From Tragulus kanchil (lineage: Eukaryota > Chordata > Mammalia > Artiodactyla > Tragulidae): 64,000 nucleotides of DNA. The notes beneath the pieces were generated by a model. It made no database searches. It saw only the letters and a list, made by a program, of their open reading frames with translations, and had not been told where the DNA came from. Position numbers and translations under genes: made by a program. The DNA is taken from positions 161,699,001 through 161,763,000 of the forward strand of contig JAIOJX010000005.1 of assembly GCA_022376925.1 (NCBI GenBank), in the 5' to 3' direction. Below, piece by piece: positions 47,576-60,433 of the stretch. The stretch's first letter is position 1. Each line of letters begins with the position of its first letter.

Positions 47576-48447
47576 CTTTATTGCATGAATTCCATGAGAA
47601 TTAAGAGATGCTTAATTCTTTACAAGTCAGAAATGTCCATCCCCAGAGAGGGATGGTCTGGGTAGGCTTCTCAGAATGGACTGCACCCAGGACGGGCAGT
47701 GAGGGATGAGGAGGAGGTGCATCTGAAGCAAAGCAGATGGTTAACTCGAGGCAGCACGTGTGCTCAGAGATGCGGGTGGGGTTCAAGGCTGGAGCCCAGG
47801 GAGCAGGGATGGGGTGAGGGTGCATGCTGTGAAAGGACCATGAAGTTTCTCTGGGCTGGGCCATGAGCCTCTTCTGTGCCCCACAGCCAGGGTCCTCCCT
47901 GCCCAGCACCCACCCTACTGTGCCTGCTTCCTCATTGGTCCTTCTGCTTTCTTCACTGTGAGCTTTAAGGTCCAGGGTGTGAACCAGGGGTGATTTTGCT
48001 CCTTGCATGTTTAACAATCGAACAGCCCATCACGCAGAGAAAGCTGAGTAGGGCCACCGCTCTGGTCGCTATTCTGGAGGGTGAGTGATTAACACGGCGT
48101 CTGTGCTGGTGTCAGCCGAGGAGTACCTGGTGAGCTGGTGCCCACTCTGTGCTGGGGCTAGTGAACCCTGGACTCCTGGCTCCCAGAAAGCAACTCTTCC
48201 TTGAGGAGATGGCAAAACCACAGGGTCCTCTGCTAGGCCTGCTTGCTGGCAATGTGAGGGGACCAGATGGCATGCCTGGTGCTAAACCTCCTGTGGTCAG
48301 CAGCCACTCTGCAAGGCCAGCCAGGACACCCCTGCAGAGCTGCGGGCAGTCAGAGCGTCCAGCTAGTCCCTCAGGTGCCCTGAGGCCTGTTTTCCACCAC
48401 TGGTGACCACTATGTCCAGCCCACCTGGAATGGTGAAGGGGGTGGCG
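47576..48447. other. Unique sequence, no gene recognised
   Basis: This is mixed to GC-rich DNA. A 138-codon minus-strand frame (47601-48017) has no recognisable motif. Confidence 0.4.
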
Positions 48448-48600
48448 AGGGCTTTGGAGTCAGAAAAGTCTACATTTGACTTTGATTCTGACACTTACTG
48501 GCAGTTTTATTTCAGATGTTACCTGTTTTCCTTTAAGTTTTGCTCTCCTTACGTGTATAATGGTCATAATAATACCCCATTCGCAAGTTTTCTGTGGTTA
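48448..48600 (+). repeat. MIR SINE fragment
   Basis: It reads ggctttggagtcagaaaagt, gattctgacacttactggc and gtgtataatggtcataataa, matching the MIR order on the + strand. Confidence 0.6.
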
Positions 48601-48616
48601 GAGGACTCTGATGGTC

Positions 48617-49015
48617 TATTCAGTTCAGTTCAGTCATGTCTCACGGTCTGCGACTCCACGGACCACGGCACACCAGGCTTCCCTGTCCTTCCCCATCTCC
48701 TGGAGCTACTCAGTGATGCCACCCAACCGTCTCAACCTCTGCTGTCCGCTTCTCCTTTCGCCTTCTATTTCCCCTAACATCAGGGTCTTTTCAAATGAGT
48801 CATCTCTTTGCAACAGGTGGCCAAAGTATTGGAGCTTCAGCTTCAGCATCATTCCTTCCAACGAATATTCAGAGTTGGTTTCCTGTAGGATGGACTGGTT
48901 TGATCTCCTTGCAGTCCAAGGGATTCTCAAGAGTCTTCTCCAGCACCACAGTTCAAAGGCATCAATTCTTAGGTGCTCAGCCTACTTTATGGTCCAATTC
49001 TCACATGCCTGTTAG
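48617..49015 (-). mobile_element. BovB LINE 3' end, antisense
   Basis: The minus-strand frame at 48706-48930 reads KLQYFGHLLQR and EKTLMLGEIEGERR, the C-terminal BovB reverse transcriptase region. The + strand start gttcagttcagtcatgtctc is the reversed 3' end. It is 5'-truncated. Confidence 0.9.
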
Positions 49016-50039
49016 TAGATGCTCATTCAGTTATGGCCATTCTTACCAAGGCAGCATCTCCTTATGTCCAGCGGAGGCCAAGTCACAGATTAACTTCATC
49101 TGGTGAGTCTCCCAATTACAGGAGCTGGACTGTTTGTTACCTGCGCTATTACAAGCCCACATCTTTGTGCTGACAGGGATTGCTCAGTTGCCGCTATGCT
49201 TTGAGGGTCTGGCCAGGGGAACCGCTCCCTGGCCATTTTTGGCAATGTGGAACTCAGTACACATACCGAGATATAAAACTGGGTCCTTTCCCTAGCACAC
49301 TGTGAGTTCCTATATTTTATTGTTGCTGCAAAAACCACAGAGGTTTGTGCTGGCCAGGGGTGCACGGAGTGGAATCAGAAAAAGGAAGTGCTGGGGGCCA
49401 TGGGAGGGGTCGCCCACCTGCCTGGTTCCTGCCAATCAAGTCCCCATCTGAGTCTTCAGGGGAATTCTTAAACTTCTGGAAATAACCTGAGAGGCCTCCT
49501 TCTCTTCTTGAGTCATGGGAGGCAGGGTATAGGTCCCTGGGCTCTGCTGTTCTCTGCCTGCCGGGATGCTTGGCCCTCTGCTAGTGTAGAATGTGGGGAC
49601 CCTTGCTAACTGGTGGGGCTGGGGACTGCACCTAGGCTAGTCCTTGCCCCCAGCTCTTCTTTGTTCCTGTCTTTACCTGTTCCAGGCCTGGCTTATGCCA
49701 GCCAGGAATATCGCTTCTAGATCCATGTTATCATGTTGTTCTCCTTTTCTAGAGATCTCCTTTGAGATCTCTCTGTACCTACAACTCCACATCTCCCTGT
49801 GTCAGCCTCCAGGACTCAGCCGCAGCGTGATTTTCCCATTATACCTGTGCTCAGCCCTCTCCGGTCTGGAGACACTGTCTGTCTCGTGGAGCTCGGTGCT
49901 GCCCAGGGTCCTGGCCAGGCTCTTCAGTCTGGCTTGTGCAGCCCACGCTGGGATGCTGGTGAACTCCCCTTCAAGCAGCAGTCCCAGGAGGAGGAGCAGG
50001 TGGAGGGACTAAACCCTCAGCCTCCAGCCTCTCGTCAGT
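49016..50039. other. Unique sequence, no gene recognised
   Basis: The frame of 122 codons at 49644 is leucine- and serine-rich but has no domain I know, no acceptable exon borders, and overlaps another frame. I see nothing else. Confidence 0.4.
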
Positions 50040-50790
50040 GTTGCTTCCCCCTCAAGTATATGTGTGGTTTTCATGTCAGGCTGATGGACATTACACACAG
50101 AATAGCTGAGCTGTTTTAGTGTGCCCTTTGGACACACATACACAGCTGTGTGGCCACCACGGAGGTGGAGATATAGAACATATCTCCCACTCCAAATGTT
50201 CCCTTTGCAAAGTTACCCCCCACCCAAAATCCCTGGCAACCACTGGTCTGTTTTCTGGCCCTCTCATTTTGCCTTTTCCAGAGTGTCAGATAAATGGAGT
50301 AAGGCAGTGTGTAGCCTTTTGACTCTGGCTTCTGTCACTCAGTATAAGGACTTCGAGACCCATCCAGGTTGCTGGGGGTCCAAAGTGTGTTCCTTTATAC
50401 TGCATCCCAGGATATGGAAATGCCTGTTTATTTATTCATTCAACCCTTGACAAACATTTTGCAGTGTTTCCAAGTTTCAGCCACTATGAATATACCTACT
50501 ATAAACATTCATGTATAGGTTGTTATAGGAACATAAATGCTCATTTCTCCAGGGTAAATACCCAGGAAGGTAATGGTTGAGTCTCTGTTTAACTTTCTCA
50601 GAAATTGCCAAACTGTCTTCCAAGGTGGCATTCAGATCAGAGAGAGTGACAATGGTGGTCCCTCTGCATCCTCGCCCGCACTGATTGATTTTGTTTGTTT
50701 TTGAAGACATTCTCGTAGGTGTCTCCTGGTATCTTGATGTGGTTTTCATCTGCATTTCTCTAAGGCTAATGTCTTTGTCTGCCTAAATGC
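50040..50790 (-). mobile_element. Old L1M 3' region, antisense
   Basis: The + strand has ctctggcttctgtcactcag, gacccatccaggttgc, ctaaggctaatgtctttgtc and agggtaaatacccagg, the reversed L1 3' end pattern. It is strongly diverged. Confidence 0.6.
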
Positions 50791-52388
50791 TTCTGATTAA
50801 CAATAGTAGGCTGTGGAGTGAACAGAGCATCCAAGTTATTATAACTTCTGTCCACCCCTCCCAATGTTCATTTGCTTTTAGCTTATAAGCTCTCCTGTTA
50901 CTATGAAATGGTGGGGAAGGAAGCAAGGCTGAGCTCCACCCTGCATATGTGTTTGGAACAAGATTGGCTTTGTGTTGTTGTTTTTTTTTTTCCTGAGAGC
51001 TACAGGTTGAGGCCAGGCTCTTGCTGAGAGGACTGAGCATGCTTGGATTTGCTGACGTACAATGAGGAACTGACTTTTGAGTGGCAGGGAAAATAGGTCA
51101 TTCGCAGCAGCTATATGAGAAGTTGCTGTTCTGCTCTGTATCATCTGACTTACAGGCTCCCCAGCTCCAGATTCTCCAGGCCTGGAGACCATGCCCACGA
51201 GGAGGATGCCAAATCGGTATGCCTCTACACTGGGAGTGTATAATCCAGGAAGGCTAACAGTTACACAGGCTGACAAGGCATGGAAGGCTCTTCGATCTTG
51301 AACTTCATCATAGCAACTCTTTGTCACTAGGTCTGAGCTACCCCACAGAAGGCCGTGAGTCCCAGGTCTCTTTTGACCTGCCTTGTTGGAGGGTGGGCTC
51401 CACGCACCTTCTTGCTCCATGTCTTCCAGAATAGCTTCCTGCCATTTTAGCTCCAAGGGTTGCCAAATCATATCTAGCACCCTGAGACTTCTACCCATTG
51501 GCAAATCACCCATAGGAAGTGAGGGACGAAGCAGTTAGGTGAATGGGGGTTTTGCAGTCCAGGCATCAGTCGCCCAGCTGGCTCTGCAGACTCCAGATGT
51601 TGGTCTCCAGAGCAGCAGCTGTGAGCAGGATGTCTGGCTGTTTTCCTTCTGAGACATTATAAAGCTCCGATGATGCTCAGGATCTGTGCAGGATAGTTGG
51701 CCTGGGAGAGAGGATGGGGGCTGGCATGGTCACTCCCAGTGCCAATGTCCCTGAGGTCATAGAAAATTCCCCTTCTTAGCTTACTGCAGATTTGTCATCT
51801 GGCTCCTAAACACGGGAGCAGCTGACCTGCGCCCCTCACCACACAGAGCCCCACAGGCTCTCAGCCCACTCACCCACCTCTCCAGCCCTTCTGCGCCGGC
51901 ACACTGGCCCACGTGTCTTCTGTGGTCAGTGCATAAAGGCCAGGGGCTAGAGCTGAGATCACCAGGGCCATTTCAATAAGGAAAAACCTCAACTCAGAAA
52001 GGGGAAGTAGTTTGGTTGAGGCAGCATAGCACCAAGCTTGGACTACCAGGCCTCTGACTCCCATCCGGGCCTGCAGCGCCCCTCTGCCTGGGGGCGGCAT
52101 GAGTGGGCAGGAACTTGTGCCCCCTGCCAGTGTCACTGCCACATCTGGGCTGCAGAGAGGCAGGGACTCTAGTCTGCCTGGTGAGGCGTGCGGAGGAGCC
52201 GTGACTAAACTGGGCTTCATGTCACATGCCCTGAGCCTGACCCAAATTGGGAAAGAGTGGAAACCTTGTCTTTCCCTGGAGACTCCTTGGACCCCTCGTA
52301 GCCTCCAGCCCTCTCATCCTGCCAGGCCCTCTTCCCTTTCACCCCTCCCCAAACTCCTACTTCTCAGAACACTTGCTAGTGTGTATGT
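50791..52388. other. Mixed sequence with MIR trace, no gene recognised
   Basis: 51955-52075 resembles a reversed MIR. The 211-codon minus-strand frame at 50878-51513 is the longest of this part but has no recognisable domain, no signal peptide and no exon support; it may be chance. Confidence 0.4.
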
Positions 52389-54550
52389 GGCCGAGCCCCT
52401 CTCTCCTCCCTGGGCACCAAGTTGAGCCCTTTTTGAGCTCAGCCCCAGTGTGCAGTGCTGCCTCAGACCCAGGGGAACCCTGCTTTGGCTACAGACTCAC
52501 AGTGGGACCTTGGACAGGTCACATCTCTGCTCTGAGCCTTAGTACCATCTGCAGACAAAGGCACTGGATATGGGAGGACAGGAGATCCAAACATCGCTAG
52601 ATGGGAGGAAGATTAGCTGAAGAAATGCAGGTAAATGCCTGTATGAAGAAGGTTCTAATAAATACCACCCCAGAGCCCTGATTTAACTCCCTCTGTGAGG
52701 CCCTATTATTATCCCATTTCACAAATGAGGACACGGAGCCTGGGACAGGTTTCGTCACTTGGTCTAAGCCCACTGGACTCAAACTGGGGCAGCCTGGCCC
52801 CAGAGTCTGTGCTGGTGTGGGCGCCTGGGCACAGAGGTGAGGAGACCCTTCTGACGACACAGTGGGTTAGCCTGGCTTCTCCTTGCTGTTCTTCAGGCAG
52901 TCCTGACAGGCCACTCCCTGTTACCTTCCTTTCACAAAGAAAACTGAAGCCACCTATGGGAGGACAGGAGAGGAGGCCACAGCTTGACATCTGAGTCAGA
53001 CAACTTCTCCACACAATTCACGGATCCCATTTCGTTAGACATTCTTGTTTTTCTAAAATCTTTGTCTTTTCAAGGGGACACTTCAGTCAATATGGCTTCT
53101 TAATTCAGAGGGGATCTGAGGGGCTCTGTTTCCGCAAGGTGTCCAGCTGTGTTCCCCAGGGTCACCTTTTCGTATCCTGACCTGACACTCACTTTGTCTT
53201 CTCACCTGCTTATTCTAGAAACGTGGTGGCATGTTAGCAAGGCCTCGAATACATTTTATTGAATGAACCAGCTAGTAGCACCTGCAGGTGTAGCCCTAAG
53301 ATAGAGCCAAGCCTAGCTTGACTTCAGCCTCTATCCTGTGTGTTGGGATGTCCATGCTAGACTTTGGCTGGTTCTGGTGATGGGAATGTCAGTTTGATTT
53401 GAGATATAATGACTTTCAGAGTCTGGGGAAAATCTAAGTAGAAAAAGAACTTATTAAAAAGGGTTTTATTCGGTGAAGAGGGGGGCCGAGCCCCTCTCTC
53501 CTCCCTGGGCACCAAGTTGAGCCCTTTTTGAGCTCAGCCCCAGTGTGCAGTGCTGCCTCAGACCCAGGGGAACCCTGCTTTGGCTACAGACTCACAGTGG
53601 GACCTTGGACAGGTCACATCTCTGCTCTGAGCCTTAGTACCATCTGCAGACAAAGGCACTGGATATGGGAGGACAGGAGATCCAAACATCGCTAGATGGG
53701 AGGAAGATTAGCTGAAGAAATGCAGGTAAATGCCTGTATGAAGAAGGTTCTAATAAATACCACCCCAGAGCCCTGATTTAACTCCCTCTGTGAGGCCCTA
53801 TTATTATCCCATTTCACAAATGAGGACACGGAGCCTGGGACAGGTTTCGTCACTTGGTCTAAGCCCACTGGACTCAAACTGGGGCAGCCTGGCCCCAGAG
53901 TCTGTGCTGGTGTGGGCGCCTGGGCACAGAGGTGAGGAGACCCTTCTGACGACACAGTGGGTTAGCCTGGCTTCTCCTTGCTGTTCTTCAGGCAGTCCTG
54001 ACAGGCCACTCCCTGTTACCTTCCTTTCACAAAGAAAACTGAAGCCACCTATGGGAGGACAGGAGAGGAGGCCACAGCTTGACATCTGAGTCAGACAACT
54101 TCTCCACACAATTCACGGATCCCATTTCGTTAGACATTCTTTTTTTCTAAAATCTTTGTCTTTTCAAGGGGACACTTCAGTCAATATGGCTTCTTAATTC
54201 AGAGGGGATCTGAGGGGCTCTGTTTCCGCAAGGTGTCCAGCTGTGTTCCCCAGGGTCACCTTTTCGTATCCTGACCTGACACTCACTTTGTCTTCTCACC
54301 TGCTTATTCTAGAAACGTGGTGGCATGTTAGCAAGGCCTCGAATACATTTTATTGAATGAACCAGCTAGTAGCACCTGCAGGTGTAGCCCTAAGATAGAG
54401 CCAAGCCTAGCTTGACTTCAGCCTCTATCCTGTGTGTTGGGATGTCCATGCTAGACTTTGGCTGGTTCTGGTGATGGGAATGTCAGTTTGATTTGAGATA
54501 TAATGACTTTCAGAGTCTGGGGAAAATCTAAGTAGAAAAAGAACTTATTA
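52389..54550. repeat. Direct duplication 16 (52389-53456 = 53484-54550)
   Basis: The offset is 1094-1095 bp. The spacer 53457-53483 resembles a shortened form of the sequence after copy B (about 54551-54585: ggttat...ttcgg). Confidence 0.95.
52690..52830 (-). repeat. MIR SINE, antisense (again at 53785-53925)
   Basis: It reads ctattattatcccatttcac, aaatgaggacacggagcctg and actcaaactggggcagcc. Just upstream, 52480-52565 looks like a + strand MIR piece (gaccttggacaggtcacatc). Confidence 0.65.
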
Positions 54551-54999
54551 GAAGAGAGGTCTGGGTTATACATGGAGCGATTCGGGTGCCATCAGGATAG
54601 AGGTTCATTTATTCATCTATTCATGTGTATAGTAACATTTTATTGAGTTTTACATCATGCCAATCCCTGATAAACGTGCAGTGACCTTCTTTCACAAAGC
54701 TAACATTTAGTGGATATGTGGCTCTCAGGGGTAATTAGCACCAGGGGAATAGCTGAAATTTCCTACATGGAACTTGTGAAATAAGAACATGTGGCAGCTG
54801 ACAACAGCAGGGAAAGGAAGAAAGGAGGGACCGTAGTGGGGTACAGGAGCAAGAGGTATAAACTATTAGGTACAAAATAGACTTCTACTCCCTTGGTGGG
54901 GAGACGACCACAGGAAGCCTGGAAGGACACTGAACAACAGGCCGACAGAAACACATGTAACGAAATATACAGATACAACAGAGATGCCACTGCTTTTTT
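54551..54999. other. Unique sequence, nothing recognised
   Basis: AT-rich to mixed sequence between duplication 16 and the antisense L1. No repeat or coding feature is supported. Confidence 0.4.
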
Positions 55000-56090
55000 G
55001 TTAATTAAAAAACTTATTATATAAATTAAAGGTGTACAATACAGTGATCCACAATTTTTAAAGGGTCTACTCTCATTTTATACCTATTATAAACACTGGC
55101 TATATTCCCCATGTTGTAAAACATATCCTCATAGCTTGCTGCTGCTGCTAATTTGCCACTTCAGTCGAGTCTGACTCTTTGCGACCCTATGGACTGTAGC
55201 CCACCAAGCTCCTCTGCCCATGGGATTCTCCAGCAAGGACACTGGAGTGGGTTTCCATGTCCTCCTCCAGGGGTCTTCCCAGCCCAGGGCTGGACTCATG
55301 TTTCTTATGGCTCCTGCACTGGCAGGCAGGGTCCTCACCACTAGTGCCATCTGGGAAGCCCCATCCATTTAGCTTATTTTATACCTAATAGTTTATACCT
55401 CTTCCTCCCATATCCCAGCATGGCCCTTCCTTCCTTCCTCTCCCTACTAGTAACCACCAGTTTGTTCTCTATATCTGTGAGTCTGCTTCTTTTTTGCTAT
55501 ATTCATTAGTTGATTTTTTAGATTCTACGTATAAGCGATATCATACAGGATTTGTCTGTCTCTGACTTATTTAACTTAGTGTAATGCCTTCCAAGTCCAC
55601 CCGTGTTGCTACAAATGCCAAATTTTCATTCTTTTTTATGGCTGAGTTATGTACCACAGTAGTGCATATGTACCACATCTTCTTTATCTATTCATCTGTT
55701 GATAGACACTTAGGTTGCTTTCATATCTTGGCAATTGTAAATCATACTGCTATGAACATTGGGTGTATATATATTTTCAAGCTATTATTATTAATTTTTT
55801 TTTATATTTACACAGCAGTGACATTTCTGGGTCACAAAGTACTTCTGTTTTCAGTTTTTTGAGGAAACCTCCGTACTGTTTTCCTCAGTGGTTACACCAA
55901 TTTTTGTTTCTACTAACAGTCTACAAGGGTTTTCTTTTCTCTACATCCTCGCCAATATTTGTTGTTTGTGTTTGTTTTGATGATAGCCCTTCTGACAGGT
56001 GTGAGGTGATATCTTGTTGTGGATTTGATTTGCATTTCCACGATGATTACCAGTAGTGGGCATCTTCTCATGTGCCTGTTGGATGCCATT
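55000..56090 (-). mobile_element. L1 3' end, antisense, with a nested Bov-tA
   Basis: The reversed L1 3' end is clear: aaattaaaggtgtacaatac, tatattccccatgttgtaaa, tacctcttcctcccatatcc, ccaagtccacccgtgttgct, caggtgtgaggtgatatctt. It is broken by a Bov-tA at 55138-55365. Confidence 0.8.
55138..55365 (-). mobile_element. Bov-tA SINE inside L1, antisense
   Basis: The + strand starts with gctgctgctgctaatttgcc, cgagtctgactctttgcgac, and ends with the reversed head (cactagtgccatctgggaag). The L1 resumes on the right with tagcttattttata, and tagctt is also present on the left, a short target-site repeat. Confidence 0.85.
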
Positions 56091-56850
56091 AAACCAGCTT
56101 TTTACCCATTAAATCAGCAAGAATTAAAAAAAAAAAAAAACCTGCTAACTAAAGAAGTATGAACTCTGGCACATGCTTGGTAGGAAGACTGTACACTGAC
56201 AAGGTGTTTTGGGATAAGCTGTTTAGAATTATATGTCAAGAACCTAAAATTTTTACCTATCTTTAAATCCAGCTATTTTCTTTTAGGAATATATCACAAT
56301 CTGTTATTTAATCATGAATAAATGGAAAGGCTTAGACATGAGTCTTATCACAGTGCTGTTTATAGTGGTGAATAATTAGAAGTAACTTACCTGCCCGCAT
56401 GTAGGGGATTAGTTAAATAAAGGATCAACATGGTTCTACAGCTACCACACACCATTAAAAATGAAGGTGTAGGAGATCTTTAACAACATGGGAAACAGTC
56501 ACGATAATTTTGTGTGACATAAAAGTGTCATGAACTAATCTATGAGAAAAATGGATTGAGAGAAGATATTATTATTTTTTAAAGGCCAACACGGAATCTG
56601 CATTTAGAATATACTCTCTCAAAGCAGCAAGAAAAAGAGAGGCAAAGACAAAGAAGCAAAGGTAACAGTCATTTTTCAGATGAGAAAATTCAAAAGACCA
56701 GGAATCGTATAAAGAGATGCTCAGACTCATTAGTGAGAGAGAGGTAAATTAAAATGAGGGATCACTTTATTTCAGTCATATCAGCAAACATTAGGAAGCA
56801 GGGCGATGTCAAGCATGGGTATGGGGGAGATGGCAGAGGAGCCTGAGAGG
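56091..56850 (+). mobile_element. Old L1M 3' region, sense
   Basis: Diverged L1M features are cacagtgctgtttatagtgg, ggggattagttaaataaagg and accattaaaaatgaaggtg. Near 56700-56800 an older ORF2-like part (gatgctcagactcattagtg) is seen. A run of 15 A lies at about 56126. Confidence 0.55.
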
Positions 56851-57446
56851 GTAGCGGGTGGCCCAGTGCCAGCTTTCTGGAGGCCTCTTAGTCCATGGTG
56901 CTTGTTTGGATTGAGAGATACACACCCTTGACTCTGCTCTCCTGCCTAGGTGTTCATACCCAGAGGCAGTCACATACAGCCCTGAGAGGAGAGCCTGGTG
57001 GGAACATCCAGGACAGGGTGTGGGGCAGTGTGGACCATCTCAGGCAATCGAACCATCCACTGAGGACTCAACAAGTCAAATAGGCGCATGATGCCCAGTG
57101 TGTAACATGGAGCAACAGTTAGAGGAAATGAGGTTGACAAATACAGAGCCACGTGCTTTGGTCTGAAGTTACAATGCTGAGTGAGAAAGTAAGCTGAGAA
57201 AAGATGCAGAAGATTGTTTGGGGAACTTAAAATGATGCATTCAGAGATTATACACTTGTGTCATGTTTTATACGGACCCGTGCTATCAATAGGTGGCCTG
57301 GACTGGGTGGGGAAGACAGGAGTGGGGGATAAAGAGCCAAAGGAAAAATGAATAAGCCGTTAATGCCAGAGGGGAGCCTGGTCCCGGTCAGGAAACAGAC
57401 GGCGCTGAGACTGAGAAATGGGAGGCATCTGCCATCTGCCCCTGAG
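56851..57446. other. Unique sequence, nothing recognised
   Basis: Mixed-composition DNA between the L1M and the next Bov-tA. No coding feature is supported. Confidence 0.4.
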
Positions 57447-57642
57447 GTTTTGAGTGCTCAGTCACTCAGTCTTGTGCTTCTCTTTGTGACCCCACCCGGC
57501 TTCTCTGTCCATGGGATTTCCCAGGCAAAGATACTGGAGTGGCTTGCCATTTCTTTCTCCAGGGGATATTCCTGACCCCTTATCTCCTGTGTCTCCTGCC
57601 TTTGCAGGTGGATTCTTTACCACTGTGCCCCCTGGGAAGCTC
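57447..57642 (-). mobile_element. Bov-tA SINE, antisense
   Basis: Begins with the reversed BovA end (gtgctcagtcactcagtctt, gtgaccccacccggcttctc) and ends with the reversed head (gtggattctttaccactgtg). Confidence 0.85.
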
Positions 57643-58427
57643 TGCCCCGAGGGTCAAGTCACACATGGAAGCAAATAACCCCCCACCAAGTCTCAGCCAA
57701 CCAACCAACAAAGGCCAAAGTACAAACAAAATGTTTGCTTCAACAATATTACTAAACAACATGTTTGTGGGAAAAGCTTGAATATCAATGATCAGCTTTC
57801 TGGATATAGGCCAGCTTGATATTCTTCCTGACATTTTTTTCTTCTCGATTTCTTTTTTTTTTTTCCTTCTCGATTTCTGATGCTGAACATACATGGTTTT
57901 TGTATAAGAAAATGACTTCTGCAAATGAAGTCAGAGAGTGATAAGTATGTTTTATAGAAGAGGAGCAGGGATTAATGGAGTTTCATACTTAAAAGGTGAG
58001 AATGGTCCAAAGAAGGATGGCTTGTTGGGCCATGTGGCGCTTAGTTAATGGGAATTACGGCTTGTAAGGAGTCTGTGTTTGGGCTAAAATAAAGCGCAAC
58101 ATAACTCCTCAGCGGCTTATCCCGGAGTGAAACACTAGTGGACCTACCTCTGTGTCCATTTGTCTGGTTGCTATCTCTTGACTGGTGACTATCAAGTCGC
58201 TGGAGTCTATGTGGTGACATTGTGACTGGAGAGGGCTTCTTGCAGGGAACCTGGACTCCCTGGAGTTTCCTGCACTCCTGAGGAATAACCAGCAAACAAA
58301 CTTTATTGTACTGTGAGCTGGTCCTGCCTCAGTCACAGAGTATGTCAACTGAAAAGTCACAGCCACAAATAAAGGTACTTTCTCAAGGCTACCAATCTAG
58401 CAAATAAGTCTTTGGCTAGTTTTGTGG
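57643..58427. other. Unique sequence, nothing recognised
   Basis: AT-rich around 57830-57890 with T-runs; the remainder is mixed. No gene is supported. Confidence 0.4.
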
Positions 58428-58645
58428 GCTTCCCAGGTGGCACCAGTGGTAAAGAATCCTCCTGCCACTGCAAGAGACACAAGAGATGTGGGTTCCATCT
58501 CTTGGTCATGAATATCCCTTGGAGGAGGGCATGGCCACACATTCCAGGACTCTTAACTGGAAAAGTCCACGGACAGAGGAGTCTAGTGGGCTATTTCCAT
58601 GGGCTTTCAAAGAGTTGGACACGACTGAGCGACTGAGCACACACA
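58428..58645 (+). mobile_element. Bov-tA SINE
   Basis: It reads gggcttcccaggtggcacca, aagaatcctcctgccactgc, gagggcatggccacacattc and gttggacacgactgagcgac, ending with a short CA repeat (cacacacaca, about 58640). Confidence 0.88.
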
Positions 58646-59345
58646 CACATGGCATTCACATTCCTGTCCTCCTACCTACTGACCCCAGATCCCAGCTTTT
58701 ACACATTGTTTTTGTGTTTACTAACAGAGAAGTTCTTTTAAGTTAACTTGGGGGATTGAAGAGTTACTTTGAGAGCAAAGTTCTCTAAAAATATTGAGTG
58801 TGAAACAAATCAGGCTGAGAATGAAGAACTTACATCTTTTTAGTCTCATGTGATGAAATTAAAACAGAAGATATGGAATAACATGTACAAATACATTCAC
58901 AAATAACATACCATCTACAAATACTGAGAGACATTTACATGTCTCTTCTATTTACTCAGCATTTTAAAAGAGGAGCTGTGTCAAATGAAAATAAATAAAG
59001 ACTTTGGTGTTAAAAGTTTGCATTTCAACTGGACATCCCATTACCTGGGTGCTGTCTGGCTCGTGTTTCCTTACTTAAATAGGGAAAATAAGAGCATTCA
59101 TGTCTCTTGTGAGTGTTTAGAATCCAGGATGGTGCCTGGCAAATGTTAGTTTGTCAATATGAGTCACGTCTAAATTGGAATCTCTTTCCTCAGAAGGTTC
59201 CTTATTTTAGTGAGTTTCAGAATCTTAGAGGAACCATCTGTAATAGGAACTAGACTGAATGAGGCTGATACCTCGTCCCACAATCAGCTTCATCAGCAAG
59301 TGTCGTGAAGGGGCTGCTCAGTTTTCTTTTCTGTTCTGAATTCAG

Positions 59346-59596
59346 ATTTACTTTGCTGAGGCATGGAGGTGAAAGACGTCTCAGAGGCTGAAGACAGAGC
59401 TGAGGACGCAGGTCCCCAAAATAAAGGCCAGTCCGATGTTACTCAACCTGACTTGCCACCAGGAGGGCAGACTCCTGGCCCCACTGCCCTGTGGGAGCTG
59501 CTAGAAAGGAAGTTTCTGGAATACCAGCAGTTGGCTCCCAGGAGCCCAGCTGAACAGAAGAAGAGCCTGTTGAATCTTCTCCCACTGTTCCTAAAG
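59346..59596 (+). CDS. WDFY4: WDFY4 first coding exon, copy A (78 codons, then splice donor)
   Basis: The coding part is 59363-59596; 59346-59362 is 5' UTR within the exon. A pyrimidine-rich tract ends in an AG acceptor at 59344-59345, the start codon sits in a good Kozak context (G at -3 and +4), and the frame stays open for 78 codons to a GT donor at 59597 in phase 0. The peptide starts MEVKDVSEAEDRAED and contains ELLERKFLEYQQLAP and LLNLLPLFLK. I recognise this from memory as the N-terminus of WDFY4, a very large BEACH/WD40/FYVE-type protein that acts in classical dendritic cells for cross-presentation of cell-associated antigen. The open frame running to 59632 past the donor is intronic read-through. 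No later WDFY4 exon is visible, so the gene continues beyond the window on the + strand. The exon recurs unchanged 1088 bp downstream. The family assignment is strong; that this is the true genomic copy is not decided by sequence. Confidence 0.85.
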
Positions 59597-60433
59597 GTTG
59601 GTATTCTCATTTTCAAAACGGTAAAAAGATGATACAGCGCTCTGGGGACCCTGTGGGGATGATTGGAGGCTGGAGTCGGGTGGTTTAATATCACCACACA
59701 TGGTCTCTGATTGGTTGGTTAGAGGAGAGCGTTGTAATGTTTCATAAAGACAGCAAGCAGGGCTCGTCTCACATGCTTACAGTTAACTAATGTTTGTTCT
59801 TGTGTTTACTAACAGAGAAGTTCTTTTAAGTTAACTTGGGGGATTGAAGAGTTACTTTGAGAGCAAAGTTCTCTAAAAATATTGAGTGTGAAACAAATCA
59901 GGCTGAGAATGAAGAACTTACATCTTTTTAGTCTCATGTGATGAAATTAAAACAGAAGATATGGAATAACATGTACAAATACATTCACAAATAACATACC
60001 ATCTACAAATACTGAGAGACATTTACATGTCTCTTCTATTTACTCAGCATTTTAAAAGAGGAGCTGTGTCAAATGAAAAATAAAACAGACTTTGGTGTTA
60101 AAAGTTTGCATTTCAACTGGACATCCCATTACCTGGGTGCTGTCTGGCTCGTGTTTCCTTACTTAAATAGGGAAAATAAGAGCATTCATGTCTCTTGTGA
60201 GTGTTTAGAATCCAGGATGGTGCCTGGCAAATGTTAGTTTGTCAATATGAGTCACGTCTAAATTGGAATCTCTTTCCTCAGAAGGTTCCTTATTTTAGTG
60301 AGTTTCAGAATCTTAGAGGAACCATCTGTAATAGGAACTAGACTGAATGAGGCTGATACCTCGTCCCACAATCAGCTTCATCAGAAAGTGTCGTGAAGGG
60401 ACTGCTCAGTTTTCTTTTCTGTTCTGAATTCAG

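Noticed and set aside
50878..51513. 211-codon minus-strand frame
   Set aside because: The longest frame in its region, but no recognised domain, no exon borders and unremarkable composition; chance cannot be excluded.
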